DNA of 64,000 bases from Candidatus Nitrosopumilus sp. (GCA_029863275.1 JAOTVS010000002.1:1-64000), one strand, 5' to 3'. Counted from the stretch's first letter, positions 30,499-41,008 are shown. Translations and numbers: made by a program. Notes: generated by a model not told the origin, from the sequence alone.

Positions 30499-31614
30499 GT
30501 GAGTGGAAAGGATCAATCAGTAATTAGCAAAGAAGCTTTGATGAGTACAAAACCTGGAAAACAAATTATGAAACAGGCTTTATTCAAATCAAAGGGTTAC
30601 AAATTATTCAACCGTTACAAAGAGGAAACAGAAAAAGAATTTCCAAATTTTGCAGAAAGATTTGCTCAAGGTCTTTATAATGAAATCAAATCTGATCCTT
30701 CTCCCAATTCTACTCAACAGGCATTTGGGGATGAAGTAGGTTCTACTGAAATTATTCTTCAATCATCAGAAATTGGTCCTATTCGTTCAAAGTTAGATGA
30801 TATTGAAGTTATTCGTGACAGAGTAAGTCGTATCTTAAACTCTAATTTTGTAAAAATGACATTTCCCGTCTTTAATGCCTTATTTGATGGAGCATCTGAA
30901 TATCTAGGAAACAAAAATCCTCAGCTAAAACAAGATGTTGTTGAAGGCCACATCTTAGCGATTGATCTTTCTGAACCAATGGATAGAATAGTAGACAAAG
31001 ATGAAGATTTAGAGTATTTGGATGACTACAAATTAATGAATCCCTATATTTTGAAATTAGCTAGAGAAAAAATTTCAAAAGGTGGTGATACAGTATTAAA
31101 TGAATTTGAAGAAGGTTTCAAAGATGCAAGGATTGGACAATATCTTGATGAGGAATTAAAATCAAAACCTACACAAATAACAGAAGAAGAGATGACATTA
31201 TCATACAAAAAATATAGATCTGTGATGGGTACAGCTGGAAGAAACATGGCTCTGGCTGAGCGACCATTGGGAGAAATTTTCTATTTAGGAATGGCAAGAG
31301 CAGCTGAAGGTGTTGGTTGTGGTAATGAAATTGAAGATTCTATAAAAAATGGATTTGTTAAAATTCCATCATGGCCATTATATTATTCTCTGTTGGCAAA
31401 TGATGTCAAAAAAGGTTTTGATATAACATTGGAAAAAAGCAATCTCTATCTTAAGGATGCCCGTCTTGCCATAGAATTACTCCCAAATGATTTTTCTCAT
31501 AAAGAATTTTTAGAATTTTTATTCTTAACAGTAGAGCACTATAATCAATTCTGGTACAACAAGTTACAAAAAGCAAACAAATGGTCAGAATTTGAGTCAA
31601 AACTTCCCAAGTGA
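30499..31614 (+). CDS. conserved hypothetical protein (GTG start), coupled to rfcL
   Basis: 371 aa; stop overlaps rfcL start. Confidence 0.65.
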   Translation: MSGKDQSVISKEALMSTKPGKQIMKQALFKSKGYKLFNRYKEETEKEFPNFAERFAQGLYNEIKSDPSPNSTQQAFGDEVGSTEIILQSSEIGPIRSKLDDIEVIRDRVSRILNSNFVKMTFPVFNALFDGASEYLGNKNPQLKQDVVEGHILAIDLSEPMDRIVDKDEDLEYLDDYKLMNPYILKLAREKISKGGDTVLNEFEEGFKDARIGQYLDEELKSKPTQITEEEMTLSYKKYRSVMGTAGRNMALAERPLGEIFYLGMARAAEGVGCGNEIEDSIKNGFVKIPSWPLYYSLLANDVKKGFDITLEKSNLYLKDARLAIELLPNDFSHKEFLEFLFLTVEHYNQFWYNKLQKANKWSEFESKLPK

Positions 31615-32780
31615 TCAAATTGATGTGGTCTGAGAAGTATAGGCCCCAAAATATCTCTGATATGGTTGGAAACGAGGAATCAAGATCTTCAATAATGGAA
31701 TGGTTTGCAAAATGGAAAAAGGGGACCAAACCTTTACTGTTAATTGGTCCCCCAGGTATTGGAAAAACTACTATTGCCTATCTTGTTGCAAAACAGTTTG
31801 GATATGATTTAATTGGTCTTAATGCCAGTGATGTTAGAAGCAAATCAAGAATTAATGAAATTCTTGCCCCCGTTTTAGGAAATACAACAATTTTAGGAAC
31901 TCCAATGATTTTTGTAGACGAAGTGGATGGAATTCACGGTAGAGGAGACTATGGAGGGGCAGAAGCACTTATCCAAATTTTAAAAGATCCTACAGTACCA
32001 ATTGTTTTGGCAGCTAATAGCGATGTATCAGATAAAATGAAAAGTATCAAAAAAGTTGTAAAAATAATTTCTTTCAAACCAATACCTCCACGACTTTTAC
32101 GTGTGTATCTTGAAAATATATTGAAAAAAGAAAATGCTACACTCAGTCCAGGATCCTTGATTAAAGTTATCGACAAATCAAGAGGTGATATTCGTTCAAT
32201 GATTAATTTGACTCAATCTTTAGTTACTGGATTTAATCCTCAAACAGAAAAATCATTTGAAACAATTAATGTTGAAGACGGAATTAACGCATTTTTTAAG
32301 GCCAATTCAGTTGAGGAGGCACGTGGTGTGCTATACGCAATGCAAATCGATCCACGACAAAAGATTGATGCTTTTTACTCTAGTATTATTACAAGTAATT
32401 TAGATAAAAACACTCTTGCAAAATATTTAGAAATAATCTCTAGATCTGATATATTGTTTGGAAAAATTATGAAAACTCAAAACTGGAGACTACTACGTTA
32501 TCTAAATGAAACACTGATTGAACTTTATCAAAATGATGATCGTATTAGATATTCAAAATATAATTTATCCTGGCCACTTTTAAATCGTATTAGATGGGAT
32601 GGACGGAAAATTAAATCTCTATCATCCCTCATGGCACATAAATTACATCTATCAAGTAGTTCATTCTCCACAATTGGTTTACCTTTTGTTTTATTTTGTA
32701 TAAAAAATAAAAAACTAGAATTAGAATTAGAAGAAACCTTTGGAGAAATTATTGAAAAAGAAATGGAGTTAATCAAATGA
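31611..32780 (+). CDS. rfcL: replication factor C large subunit
   Basis: MWSEKYRPQNISDMVGNEE, GPPGIGKTT, IFVDEVDGI. Confidence 0.93.
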   Translation: MIKLMWSEKYRPQNISDMVGNEESRSSIMEWFAKWKKGTKPLLLIGPPGIGKTTIAYLVAKQFGYDLIGLNASDVRSKSRINEILAPVLGNTTILGTPMIFVDEVDGIHGRGDYGGAEALIQILKDPTVPIVLAANSDVSDKMKSIKKVVKIISFKPIPPRLLRVYLENILKKENATLSPGSLIKVIDKSRGDIRSMINLTQSLVTGFNPQTEKSFETINVEDGINAFFKANSVEEARGVLYAMQIDPRQKIDAFYSSIITSNLDKNTLAKYLEIISRSDILFGKIMKTQNWRLLRYLNETLIELYQNDDRIRYSKYNLSWPLLNRIRWDGRKIKSLSSLMAHKLHLSSSSFSTIGLPFVLFCIKNKKLELELEETFGEIIEKEMELIK

Positions 32781-33100
32781 GCTGGAGAAAAATACCCATG
32801 AAATTTCCTGGCATGTGTATTATCTGCAATGAAAAAATTGAAACAAATGAAATTGGATTATGGGCAAAGGGAATTGGAGTTAAACATGAAAAATGCTCTG
32901 AAATTAAGGAACTTCGATGCGCTGTTTGTAACGGACCTGCTGGCTGTCCAAGTTGTGAATTTCAAGACGTTTGCGACCTTGAAAATGTTTCTCAAATATG
33001 TATTTGTAAAAAATGTAGTGATGAAAAAACCCCTTATGATTCCTATCAAAAATCAATTTTGAAAAAATTTAAACTGTTGAACTTAAATTCAAAATCCTAA
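32777..33100 (+). CDS. Cys-rich small protein, coupled to rfcL
   Basis: CIICNEK, CAVCNGPAGCPSCEFQDVC, CICKKC. Confidence 0.65.
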   Translation: MSWRKIPMKFPGMCIICNEKIETNEIGLWAKGIGVKHEKCSEIKELRCAVCNGPAGCPSCEFQDVCDLENVSQICICKKCSDEKTPYDSYQKSILKKFKLLNLNSKS

Positions 33101-33175
33101 CTAATTCTGGTAATTACCTTTGTTTGATCGAAAAAAATTCTAAAAGCTTAAAATCCTACTCAATTATTCTAATTT

Positions 33176-33886
33176 TTGATGTCTGAGGATAAAAAAGAAG
33201 ATGCCAGCATCACTAAAACTACAGCCGAAAATACCAAAACTGAAGTGGAAGTTGAGTCTTTTGAAACAAAAGAGGAAAAAAAGACCACTGAGACCAATAA
33301 AAAACCCACTAAATCAGGTATCACTGCATCAGAATTGGCAGCAATAGCTGATACAGAAGCGGCTGCCGCTCTGGCAAGATCTAAAACCGCAAAAGAGGCT
33401 GCAGAAAAAGCATTAGAAGAAGAATACAATGAAGCAGCAAAAGAGGTAGGGAAGGTTAAAGCTGTAGATTCATTTACTAATAAACGACTTAGCGAGCAAA
33501 TATTTAGAAGAGAGATGGGTGAACCCGAATTTTTTCTTCGTAAACACGAATTGGCCCCTCCTAGACCAATTCTTACACCAGAAGAAGAAGCTGAAATTTC
33601 AAGACGAGTGGAAATTCCTAGTGATCAAACTCCAAAATACATTCCGCAAAATGTTCTAAGTCCAGAATATCATGGAACATCAAATTATGAAAGTGGAATT
33701 GCCTCTTTTAGAGATGAACTTGAAGAAAAATTATCAAAATTACAAAATGATCCTGATGCAAATCAACAAGATCTTTATCAAATCAAAGAAGATCTAAAAA
33801 CGGTGGACAATCTTTTTGAAAACTATAATCTTGGAATGAATATTTTTCGTACCGCAAAGGGAGGAAGAAACAAATTTGACAAATAG
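33176..33886 (+). CDS. acidic/charged hypothetical protein
   Basis: 236 aa, Lys/Glu/Thr-rich N-terminus, Ala-rich helix, conserved-looking C-terminus. Confidence 0.55.
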   Translation: MMSEDKKEDASITKTTAENTKTEVEVESFETKEEKKTTETNKKPTKSGITASELAAIADTEAAAALARSKTAKEAAEKALEEEYNEAAKEVGKVKAVDSFTNKRLSEQIFRREMGEPEFFLRKHELAPPRPILTPEEEAEISRRVEIPSDQTPKYIPQNVLSPEYHGTSNYESGIASFRDELEEKLSKLQNDPDANQQDLYQIKEDLKTVDNLFENYNLGMNIFRTAKGGRNKFDK

Positions 33887-33892
33887 AGGTAA

Positions 33893-35158
33893 TTGGTAAT
33901 GGCAGCAGGGAATTTTAGAATAATCAATGCAAAATTTACTCATAAAAATATTCCAATACATAAATTAGAAAAGTTTTCTTTCAAAGACATTCCTGCGGCT
34001 GCTGAAGAATTCAAAAAAATATCTGATGTTTCAGAATGTGTAATAGTTCAAACATCAAGTAGAGTTGAAATCTTTCTAATAATCACTCTTGAAAAAGGTG
34101 ATTCTCCTGACGGAAGGAGACCTGAAGCAAAAGGTCTTGTGTTAAACCAAATTCAAGATACGTGGACCTCATTAACAGAACTTGATCAGTGGGAAATTGA
34201 TCATTTTGATCAAACTCTGGAAATTTATACTGGCACAGATGTTTACGAAAATTTACTTAGATTAGCTTGTGGATTAGATTCAGTTGTTGTGGGCAAAAAT
34301 GAGATTATGACCGAATTAAAAACATCAATAGCCAAAGCTAAAGAATCTAAAACCTCTGGACGAGTTTTAGAAAAATTATTTGATACTTGCCTTCGAATTG
34401 CAACCAAAATCAGAGATTCATCCGGCATTGGTGAAAATGTAAAATCCCTAGGTGATGTAGTTGTAAAAATTGCAGAAGATAATGTAGGAATAGACAAAAA
34501 GAAACACATTTTGTTAATAGGAACAGGGGAAGCTGCGGCAAGAGTTGCAAAAACCCTAAACAAAAAAGGATATCCATTTGATGTTACCAGCATGACCTTG
34601 GAGCGTTCCACTGGATTTTCAAAAATATTAGGTGGAACTCCGATAGAATTTAACGGTATTTTCGAGAAATTTGATAAATTTGACATAGTTTTTGTCGCTA
34701 CTACATCTGATTATTTCTTAATCACATATGAAAAAATAAAGAGAGTAATAGAAAATAAAAAAACGGGAGTATTGATTTTGGATATTTCTGAACCCAGGGC
34801 GATCGACGAAAAAGTCTCAACTATATCTGGTATAAAATTAATGTTCAAAGATCAAATTAGTGAATTGGTAGAAGAAAACGAAAGGATTAGAATGGATAAA
34901 GTCCCCGAGGTTGAAAAATTAATTTCCAAGGAAGTTCCAATAATTGAAGCAACTATGAATAGAATTGATGCTGAGCCAATCATTAGTGATGTACTAGTAA
35001 ATGTTGACGAAATAAGGAAAAAAGAATTAGAAAAAGCTTTAGAAAAATTAGGTGAAACAGATAAAAATAAAATAAAAATTATTGAAGAATTGACAAAGAA
35101 CGTAGCTGAGAATATCATATCTGCACCTACAAAGAAAGTAACTAACCAAAAAAATTAA
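33893..35158 (+). CDS. hemA: glutamyl-tRNA reductase
   Basis: ECVIVQTSSRVEIF, ACGLDSVVVGKNEI, LLIGTGEAAARVAKTL. Confidence 0.92.
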   Translation: MVMAAGNFRIINAKFTHKNIPIHKLEKFSFKDIPAAAEEFKKISDVSECVIVQTSSRVEIFLIITLEKGDSPDGRRPEAKGLVLNQIQDTWTSLTELDQWEIDHFDQTLEIYTGTDVYENLLRLACGLDSVVVGKNEIMTELKTSIAKAKESKTSGRVLEKLFDTCLRIATKIRDSSGIGENVKSLGDVVVKIAEDNVGIDKKKHILLIGTGEAAARVAKTLNKKGYPFDVTSMTLERSTGFSKILGGTPIEFNGIFEKFDKFDIVFVATTSDYFLITYEKIKRVIENKKTGVLILDISEPRAIDEKVSTISGIKLMFKDQISELVEENERIRMDKVPEVEKLISKEVPIIEATMNRIDAEPIISDVLVNVDEIRKKELEKALEKLGETDKNKIKIIEELTKNVAENIISAPTKKVTNQKN

Positions 35159-35249
35159 GATCTAAATTCCAAATAATAGTTATTCGATACCTAATTTTTG
35201 GTAATTGATAATTTTACATTTTTTAAGATAAAAAATATGATAGTTTTTA

Positions 35250-35438
35250 TTGTACTCTTTCAGTCCACAGAATATGGCAAAACTAAGATGCTCAGATTAT
35301 GGTTTTGAATGTGATTTTGTAAGCGAAGGTGAAATGGAGGATGTTATTGTAGAATTTGGAGGTCATACTAATGAAGAACATGGTATTGATTACTCAAAAG
35401 AGGCTTTGATGCAGTTTATCATTCGACAAAAAAATTAG
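35250..35438 (+). CDS. DUF1059-type small protein
   Basis: LRCSDYGFECDFVSEGEMEDVIVEFGGHTNEEHG. Confidence 0.75.
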   Translation: MYSFSPQNMAKLRCSDYGFECDFVSEGEMEDVIVEFGGHTNEEHGIDYSKEALMQFIIRQKN

Positions 35439-35485
35439 ATAAATTATTAAGATTTATTATATTTGGAATTGTTTTTAAGATTTTT

Positions 35486-36328
35486 TTATCCGTATGATTC
35501 GTATCTGATTTCATAACTCCCGTCGTCACGTTTGTCATCCTTTGTTACAAATCCACGTGCTTGTGTATTTTCAATAACACCATCTATGGTTCCTTGATAT
35601 CCACAAATGTAGATATAGGTATTTTCAGGAGTGCACTTTTCACCTACAAGTTCGTCTAATGGCGACAAACCATTTTTACCTTCTTTGAAAAATGATTCAA
35701 CTCTACCTACATGACCACTCCACGAACGATTAAAAAATTCCTTGGGTCTACTAATTGCTGCTCGATATTTAAAGTTCCATTGATCTTTCCCTCTCCTTTT
35801 ACTCTCATCCTCCAGATCTGTAAGCAATCTTCTATAGCTTAATTCATCCACATAGCTTGCTCCGTGCAAAACTATCAATTCACGTTTATCACCTACATCA
35901 TGCAAATGATTAGCATAAGCAATAAAGGGTGCAAGACCAGTACCTCCACCTACACAAACGATTCTCCTCATATCTTTTTCTCCATTGGGAAGCTTTTCAT
36001 TAATCAACAAAGCATTTCCAGTAGGTAGACCTAATTTTACTTCATCACCAACACTTGCATGAAAAAGCATAGTTGTAACACGGCCCGGTAATGGATTTCT
36101 CACCCATCTAATTACAAATTCAAAATATTCCTTGTTCTCAGGATGTGATGCAATTGAATATGCTCTTCTTACTAGTTTATAATTTTCAGTAGGAACAATT
36201 ACGCCAATTGTGAGAAATTGACCAGTTATGTAATTTGGCATACCTTCATCTGGAAGTATTCTGATTACTACAAGATCTTCTTTTAATAATTGAGTGTAAA
36301 CTACTTTGGCTTTCATCTCAGAAACCAT
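35486..36328 (-). CDS. FNR-family reductase, paralogue of 14349-15203
   Basis: RRAYSIASHPENKEYFEFVIRWVRNPLPGRVTT, VCVGGGTGLAPF, ICGYQGTIDGV. Confidence 0.88.
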   Translation of the reverse strand: MVSEMKAKVVYTQLLKEDLVVIRILPDEGMPNYITGQFLTIGVIVPTENYKLVRRAYSIASHPENKEYFEFVIRWVRNPLPGRVTTMLFHASVGDEVKLGLPTGNALLINEKLPNGEKDMRRIVCVGGGTGLAPFIAYANHLHDVGDKRELIVLHGASYVDELSYRRLLTDLEDESKRRGKDQWNFKYRAAISRPKEFFNRSWSGHVGRVESFFKEGKNGLSPLDELVGEKCTPENTYIYICGYQGTIDGVIENTQARGFVTKDDKRDDGSYEIRYESYG

Positions 36329-36467
36329 ATACTATAATTCGACGTTACTTTAGTTAAATGTATTTCTGTAACTTTAATCCCATTTTTTTAAAATCGATAA
36401 AATTACTAATTTTTTTAAATTTTAAATACAATAGTTTTTGCCAAATCTCAACTAAATTAATAAGTAG

Positions 36468-38036
36468 TTGGTATTCCTAGATAGGAAGATGCACTCTGAA
36501 AAAATAGAGGGATTTTCGAAGAGAAAACAAACATCGTTACAGGGAGGAGGGCAGGATCGTATTCACGCTCAACATGAAAAGGGTAAACTTACCGCTCGAG
36601 AGAGAATAGATCTTCTATTAGATGAAGGAACTTTTACCGAAATAGATCCTCTAACTACTCACCATTATCATGAATATGATATGCAAAAAAAGAAATTTTT
36701 TACCGATGGAGTAGTTGGAGGATATGGATTGGTAAATGGCAGACAAACTTTTGTGTTTGCATATGATTTCACAGTCCTTGGAGGTACACTAAGTAAGATG
36801 GGAGCTCAAAAAATTACTAAACTAACTGAACATGCCCTCAAAACCGGATGTCCAATTATTGGAATAATGGATTCGGGTGGTGCTAGAATTCAAGAAGGGA
36901 TTATGAGTCTTGATGGATTTGCAGATATCTTTTATTACAATCAATTAGCTTCAGGAGTAATTCCTCAAATTACTGCAAGTATTGGTCCTTCGGCAGGCGG
37001 TGCAGTTTACTCTCCTGCGATGACAGACTTTGTAATTATGGTTGAAAAAATTGGAACTATGTTTGTTACAGGACCTGATGTGGTCAAAACTGTTTTAGGT
37101 GAAGAAATTTCATTTGAAGATCTTGGTGGAGCGATAACTCATGGTACAAAAAGCGGAGTTGCTCACTTTGTAGCAAAAAATGAGTACGAATGTATGGATT
37201 ACCTAAAAAAACTACTTTCATATCTACCCCAAAATAATACAGAAGAACCACCTAAAGTTACAACTGATGATGATCCAAATAGATTAGATCACAATTTGAT
37301 AAACATTATCCCTGAAAACCCTGTACAACCTTATGACATGAAAGAAATCATAAATTCAATTGTAGATAACCATGAATTCTTTGAAGTTCATGAATTGTTT
37401 GCCCCAAACATTGTAGTTGGATATGGAAGAATGAATGGAAAAGTTGTTGGATTTATTGCAAACAATCCCATGTATCTTGCAGGGGCACTCGATATTGATT
37501 CATCAAGTAAAGCCGCACGCTTTATCAGATTTTGTGATGCATTTAATATTCCACTTATAACTCTAGTAGACACTCCTGGATACATGCCAGGATCAAATCA
37601 AGAACATAATGGAATAATTAGACATGGAAGTAAACTACTTTATGCATATTGTGAAGCAACTGTTCCAAGAATTACTCTAGTTATCGGTAAAGCTTATGGC
37701 GGGGCTTACATTGCAATGGGAAGTAAAAATCTTAGAACTGATATTAATTACGCATGGCCAACTGCCAGATGTGCAGTTTTGGGAGGAGAAGCTGCGGTAA
37801 AAATTATGTATAGAAAAGATCTGCAAGATTCCAAAGATTCAGAATCTCTCAAAAAACAATTAATCGATGAATTTGCAGAAAAATTTGAAAATCCCTACGT
37901 TGCAGCATCTCATGGAACTGTAGATAATGTAATTGATCCAGCTGAAACAAGACCTATGTTGATAAAAGCACTTGAAATGCTTGAAAACAAACGAGAAAAA
38001 CAACTTCCAAGAAAACATGGAAACATCAATTTATGA
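36468..38036 (+). CDS. pccB: acetyl/propionyl-CoA carboxylase carboxyltransferase subunit
   Basis: KLTARERIDLLLDEGTF, DSGGARIQEG, GPSAGGAVYSPAMTDF, DTPGYMPGSNQEHNG. Confidence 0.93.
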   Translation: MVFLDRKMHSEKIEGFSKRKQTSLQGGGQDRIHAQHEKGKLTARERIDLLLDEGTFTEIDPLTTHHYHEYDMQKKKFFTDGVVGGYGLVNGRQTFVFAYDFTVLGGTLSKMGAQKITKLTEHALKTGCPIIGIMDSGGARIQEGIMSLDGFADIFYYNQLASGVIPQITASIGPSAGGAVYSPAMTDFVIMVEKIGTMFVTGPDVVKTVLGEEISFEDLGGAITHGTKSGVAHFVAKNEYECMDYLKKLLSYLPQNNTEEPPKVTTDDDPNRLDHNLINIIPENPVQPYDMKEIINSIVDNHEFFEVHELFAPNIVVGYGRMNGKVVGFIANNPMYLAGALDIDSSSKAARFIRFCDAFNIPLITLVDTPGYMPGSNQEHNGIIRHGSKLLYAYCEATVPRITLVIGKAYGGAYIAMGSKNLRTDINYAWPTARCAVLGGEAAVKIMYRKDLQDSKDSESLKKQLIDEFAEKFENPYVAASHGTVDNVIDPAETRPMLIKALEMLENKREKQLPRKHGNINL

Positions 38037-38042
38037 TTTAAT

Positions 38043-39530
38043 ATGATTGAAAAAGTACTTATTGCAAACAGAGGAGAAATTGCTTTACGCGTAATTAGAA
38101 CATGTAAACGCCTTGGAATAAAAACAGTTGCAGTCTATTCTGATGAAGACAGAAATTCTTTACACGTAAAACAAGCTACTGAGGCATATTATATTGGAGA
38201 AGCAGCCCCCGCAAAATCATATCTAAACCAAGAAAAAATTCTTGATGTAATTTTATCCTCAGGTACTGATGCTGTTCATCCAGGTTATGGATTTCTTTCA
38301 GAAAATGATGACTTTGCAAGACTGTGTGAAAACAATAAAATCAATTTCATTGGCCCATCTGCAGATTCAATGAATCTTTGTGGAGATAAAATGAAATGCA
38401 AAGATGCAATGTTGAAAGCTGATGTTCCTACGGTACCTGGCAGTCCTGGATTAGTAAAGGATGCTGATGATGCAGAAAAAATTGCAAACCAAATTGGGTA
38501 TCCTGTAATGTTAAAATCAGTTTATGGTGGTGGCGGTCGTGGAATCCGAATAGTGACAAATGATAAAGAATTACGTGAAGGGTATGAATCAGTTACAGGA
38601 GAATCAATTGCCGCTGTAGGAAAATCTGCAATTCTTGTAGAAAAATTCCTGGAAAAAACAAGACATATTGAATATCAAATGGCCAGAGATAAACATGGAA
38701 ATAGTCTTCACATTTTTGAAAGAGAATGTTCTATCCAAAGACGAAATCAAAAGTTAATTGAACAAACTCCTTCACCTGTAGTTGATGAAGAAACAAGGGC
38801 TCGTATAGGGGAAATAGTTTGTAGAGCTGCTGATGCCGTTGATTATACGAACCTAGGGACTGCTGAATTTCTCCGAGCTGATAATGGAGAATTTTACTTT
38901 ATTGAAATTAATGCAAGATTACAAGTTGAGCACCCAATTACAGAACTTGTTTCAGGGTTGGATTTGGTCAAATTACAGATAGATATTGCAAATGGAGAAC
39001 CAATTCCATTCAAACAAAGCGACCTAAAAATGAACGGTTATGCCATAGAGTGTAGAATCAACGCAGAAGATACCTTTTTTGATTTTGCTCCTTCTACAGG
39101 TCCTGTTCCAGATGTAACAATTCCTGCAGGACCAAGTGTTAGATGTGATACTTATCTATATTCTGGATGCACGGTTTCTCCATTTTATGATTCTCTAATG
39201 GCAAAACTTTGCACTTGGGGTCAAACATTTGAAGAATCCAGAACTCGAATGCTGACAGCTTTAAATGATTTTTACATTCAAGGAGTAGAAACTTCAATTC
39301 CTCTCTACAAAACAATTCTAAATTCAGATGAATACAAAAAGGGCGAACTATCAACTGATTTTCTTAAACGTTATGGTATGATTGATAGACTGACTGACGA
39401 TCTTAAAAAAGAAAAAGAAGAGAAAAGTGAAGCTGCTTTAGCGGCTGCAATAATTTATTCTGAATATTTTAAGAGCCGAATACAAAACTCTTCAGATAAT
39501 TATTCCAATTGGAAAAATAAATTAGGTTGA
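38043..39530 (+). CDS. accC: biotin carboxylase subunit
   Basis: LIANRGEIALRVIRTCKRLGI, VHPGYGFLSEN, GGGGRGIRIV, ARLQVEHPITE. Confidence 0.94.
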   Translation: MIEKVLIANRGEIALRVIRTCKRLGIKTVAVYSDEDRNSLHVKQATEAYYIGEAAPAKSYLNQEKILDVILSSGTDAVHPGYGFLSENDDFARLCENNKINFIGPSADSMNLCGDKMKCKDAMLKADVPTVPGSPGLVKDADDAEKIANQIGYPVMLKSVYGGGGRGIRIVTNDKELREGYESVTGESIAAVGKSAILVEKFLEKTRHIEYQMARDKHGNSLHIFERECSIQRRNQKLIEQTPSPVVDEETRARIGEIVCRAADAVDYTNLGTAEFLRADNGEFYFIEINARLQVEHPITELVSGLDLVKLQIDIANGEPIPFKQSDLKMNGYAIECRINAEDTFFDFAPSTGPVPDVTIPAGPSVRCDTYLYSGCTVSPFYDSLMAKLCTWGQTFEESRTRMLTALNDFYIQGVETSIPLYKTILNSDEYKKGELSTDFLKRYGMIDRLTDDLKKEKEEKSEAALAAAIIYSEYFKSRIQNSSDNYSNWKNKLG

Positions 39531-39536
39531 TGATTT

Positions 39537-40049
39537 ATGAATTACAAAATACAAGACATTGAAAAATCCTTTGAGGGAAAAATTGTGGAAAATCTTGGCA
39601 ATAATGAATATGTGATTAAAATTAATGATGATGACCACACATTGAAAATTCTAAATATGAACTCAAAAGGAATTGAATTTATTTTAGATCAAAAATATCA
39701 CAGAGCAAAATATCTTGAACAATCCACCAACGAAATGAGTCTTGTGATAGATAATACTCCAATTACGCTAAATACAAATACACATCTTGATGAAGTTGTA
39801 TACAAAGTCACAGGAGGAGCAAGTGCTGGTGATTCACAATTATCTCTGAAAAGTCAAATTCCTGGAAAGGTGATATCAATTGCAGTAGTTGAAGGAGATT
39901 CTATAAAGAAAGGAGATGTCATTTGTACTTTAGAGTCCATGAAAATGCAAGTAGGGGTTAAAGCACACAAAGATGGTTCTGTAAAATCAATAAAAGTTAA
40001 AGAAGGCTCAACAGTGGCAAAAGGCGATATCGTAGCAGATATTGAATAA
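39537..40049 (+). CDS. biotin carboxyl carrier protein
   Basis: biotinyl motif ESMKMQVGVKA. Confidence 0.9.
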   Translation: MNYKIQDIEKSFEGKIVENLGNNEYVIKINDDDHTLKILNMNSKGIEFILDQKYHRAKYLEQSTNEMSLVIDNTPITLNTNTHLDEVVYKVTGGASAGDSQLSLKSQIPGKVISIAVVEGDSIKKGDVICTLESMKMQVGVKAHKDGSVKSIKVKEGSTVAKGDIVADIE

Positions 40050-40055
40050 AATTTT

Positions 40056-40520
40056 TTATTTTAAGAAATTTTTAATTTCTTCATAATTTGGTTCTTTTAA
40101 TGGATCCTCTGAAATCCATTTGTAACCAATTTTTCCATCTTCCATAATTACAAAAACAGATCGTTTTGCAGCGTTGTAATCTTTGATGTGAAGTAAATCT
40201 TGCATTAATACATCATAGTCACGAATTGTTTTACTATTGTAATCTGCTAATAACGGAAATTTGAAGTTGTGTTTTTCTGCAAATGCTTTATTGGCAAATG
40301 GACCATCATTACTAATTGATATGATTTGAGCACCTAGATCTGATATTTCTTGCCAAGAGTCTCTAAAGGTGCACAATTCAGCTTCACAAACCGGGGAACT
40401 TGCAGCAACTATGAAAGATAATACAATTTTCTTCCCTTTGAATTCATCCAAAGTACGCATCTTTAGATCAGTATCTGGAAGTTCAAAATTGGGAGCTGTA
40501 TCTCCAATATTCAATGACAT
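40056..40520 (-). CDS. peroxiredoxin (AhpC/TSA-BCP type)
   Basis: IGDTAPNFELPDTDLK...SSPVCEAELCTFRD. Confidence 0.85.
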   Translation of the reverse strand: MSLNIGDTAPNFELPDTDLKMRTLDEFKGKKIVLSFIVAASSPVCEAELCTFRDSWQEISDLGAQIISISNDGPFANKAFAEKHNFKFPLLADYNSKTIRDYDVLMQDLLHIKDYNAAKRSVFVIMEDGKIGYKWISEDPLKEPNYEEIKNFLK

Positions 40521-40633
40521 AATCCATTTTGGAGGTTATCCTATAAAGTACTTTACCAAGACTTGAGTAAAAAAATCAGATCCAAAAAAAATGTGCATAC
40601 CTTTTTATACAAAAACTTGGGTTCAAAGCTAAA

Positions 40634-41008
40634 TTGGTCGGGGAATTAGCGGGCAATTATAGTACCGTTGTGTTGATGTTTGGATTTGCAGTAGTTGCAA
40701 TGGCACCTGCTCTGGTAATTTCAAGGATGATTTCTCCAAGAAAAAGAAGCAATCCAGTAAAATTTTTACCAATGGAATGTGGTCAAGTCCCAACAGGTGA
40801 AGGACGAACTCACTTTATGATGCAATATTATGCATACATTTTGATGTTTGTAGTTTTTGATGTAGTTGCAATTTTTCTTTATGCATGGGGAAGTACTATT
40901 TTATACCTTCCAAAAGAGGCTACTCTCCCTATTATTGGATTTTTAGCTATAATATTTTCTGCAATGGCTTTCGCTTTATACCAGTCTGGGAGGAGAAACA
41001 TTTGGTAG
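40634..41008 (+). CDS. nuoA: complex I subunit A
   Basis: KFLPMECGQVPTGEGR; operon start. Confidence 0.88.
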   Translation: MVGELAGNYSTVVLMFGFAVVAMAPALVISRMISPRKRSNPVKFLPMECGQVPTGEGRTHFMMQYYAYILMFVVFDVVAIFLYAWGSTILYLPKEATLPIIGFLAIIFSAMAFALYQSGRRNIW

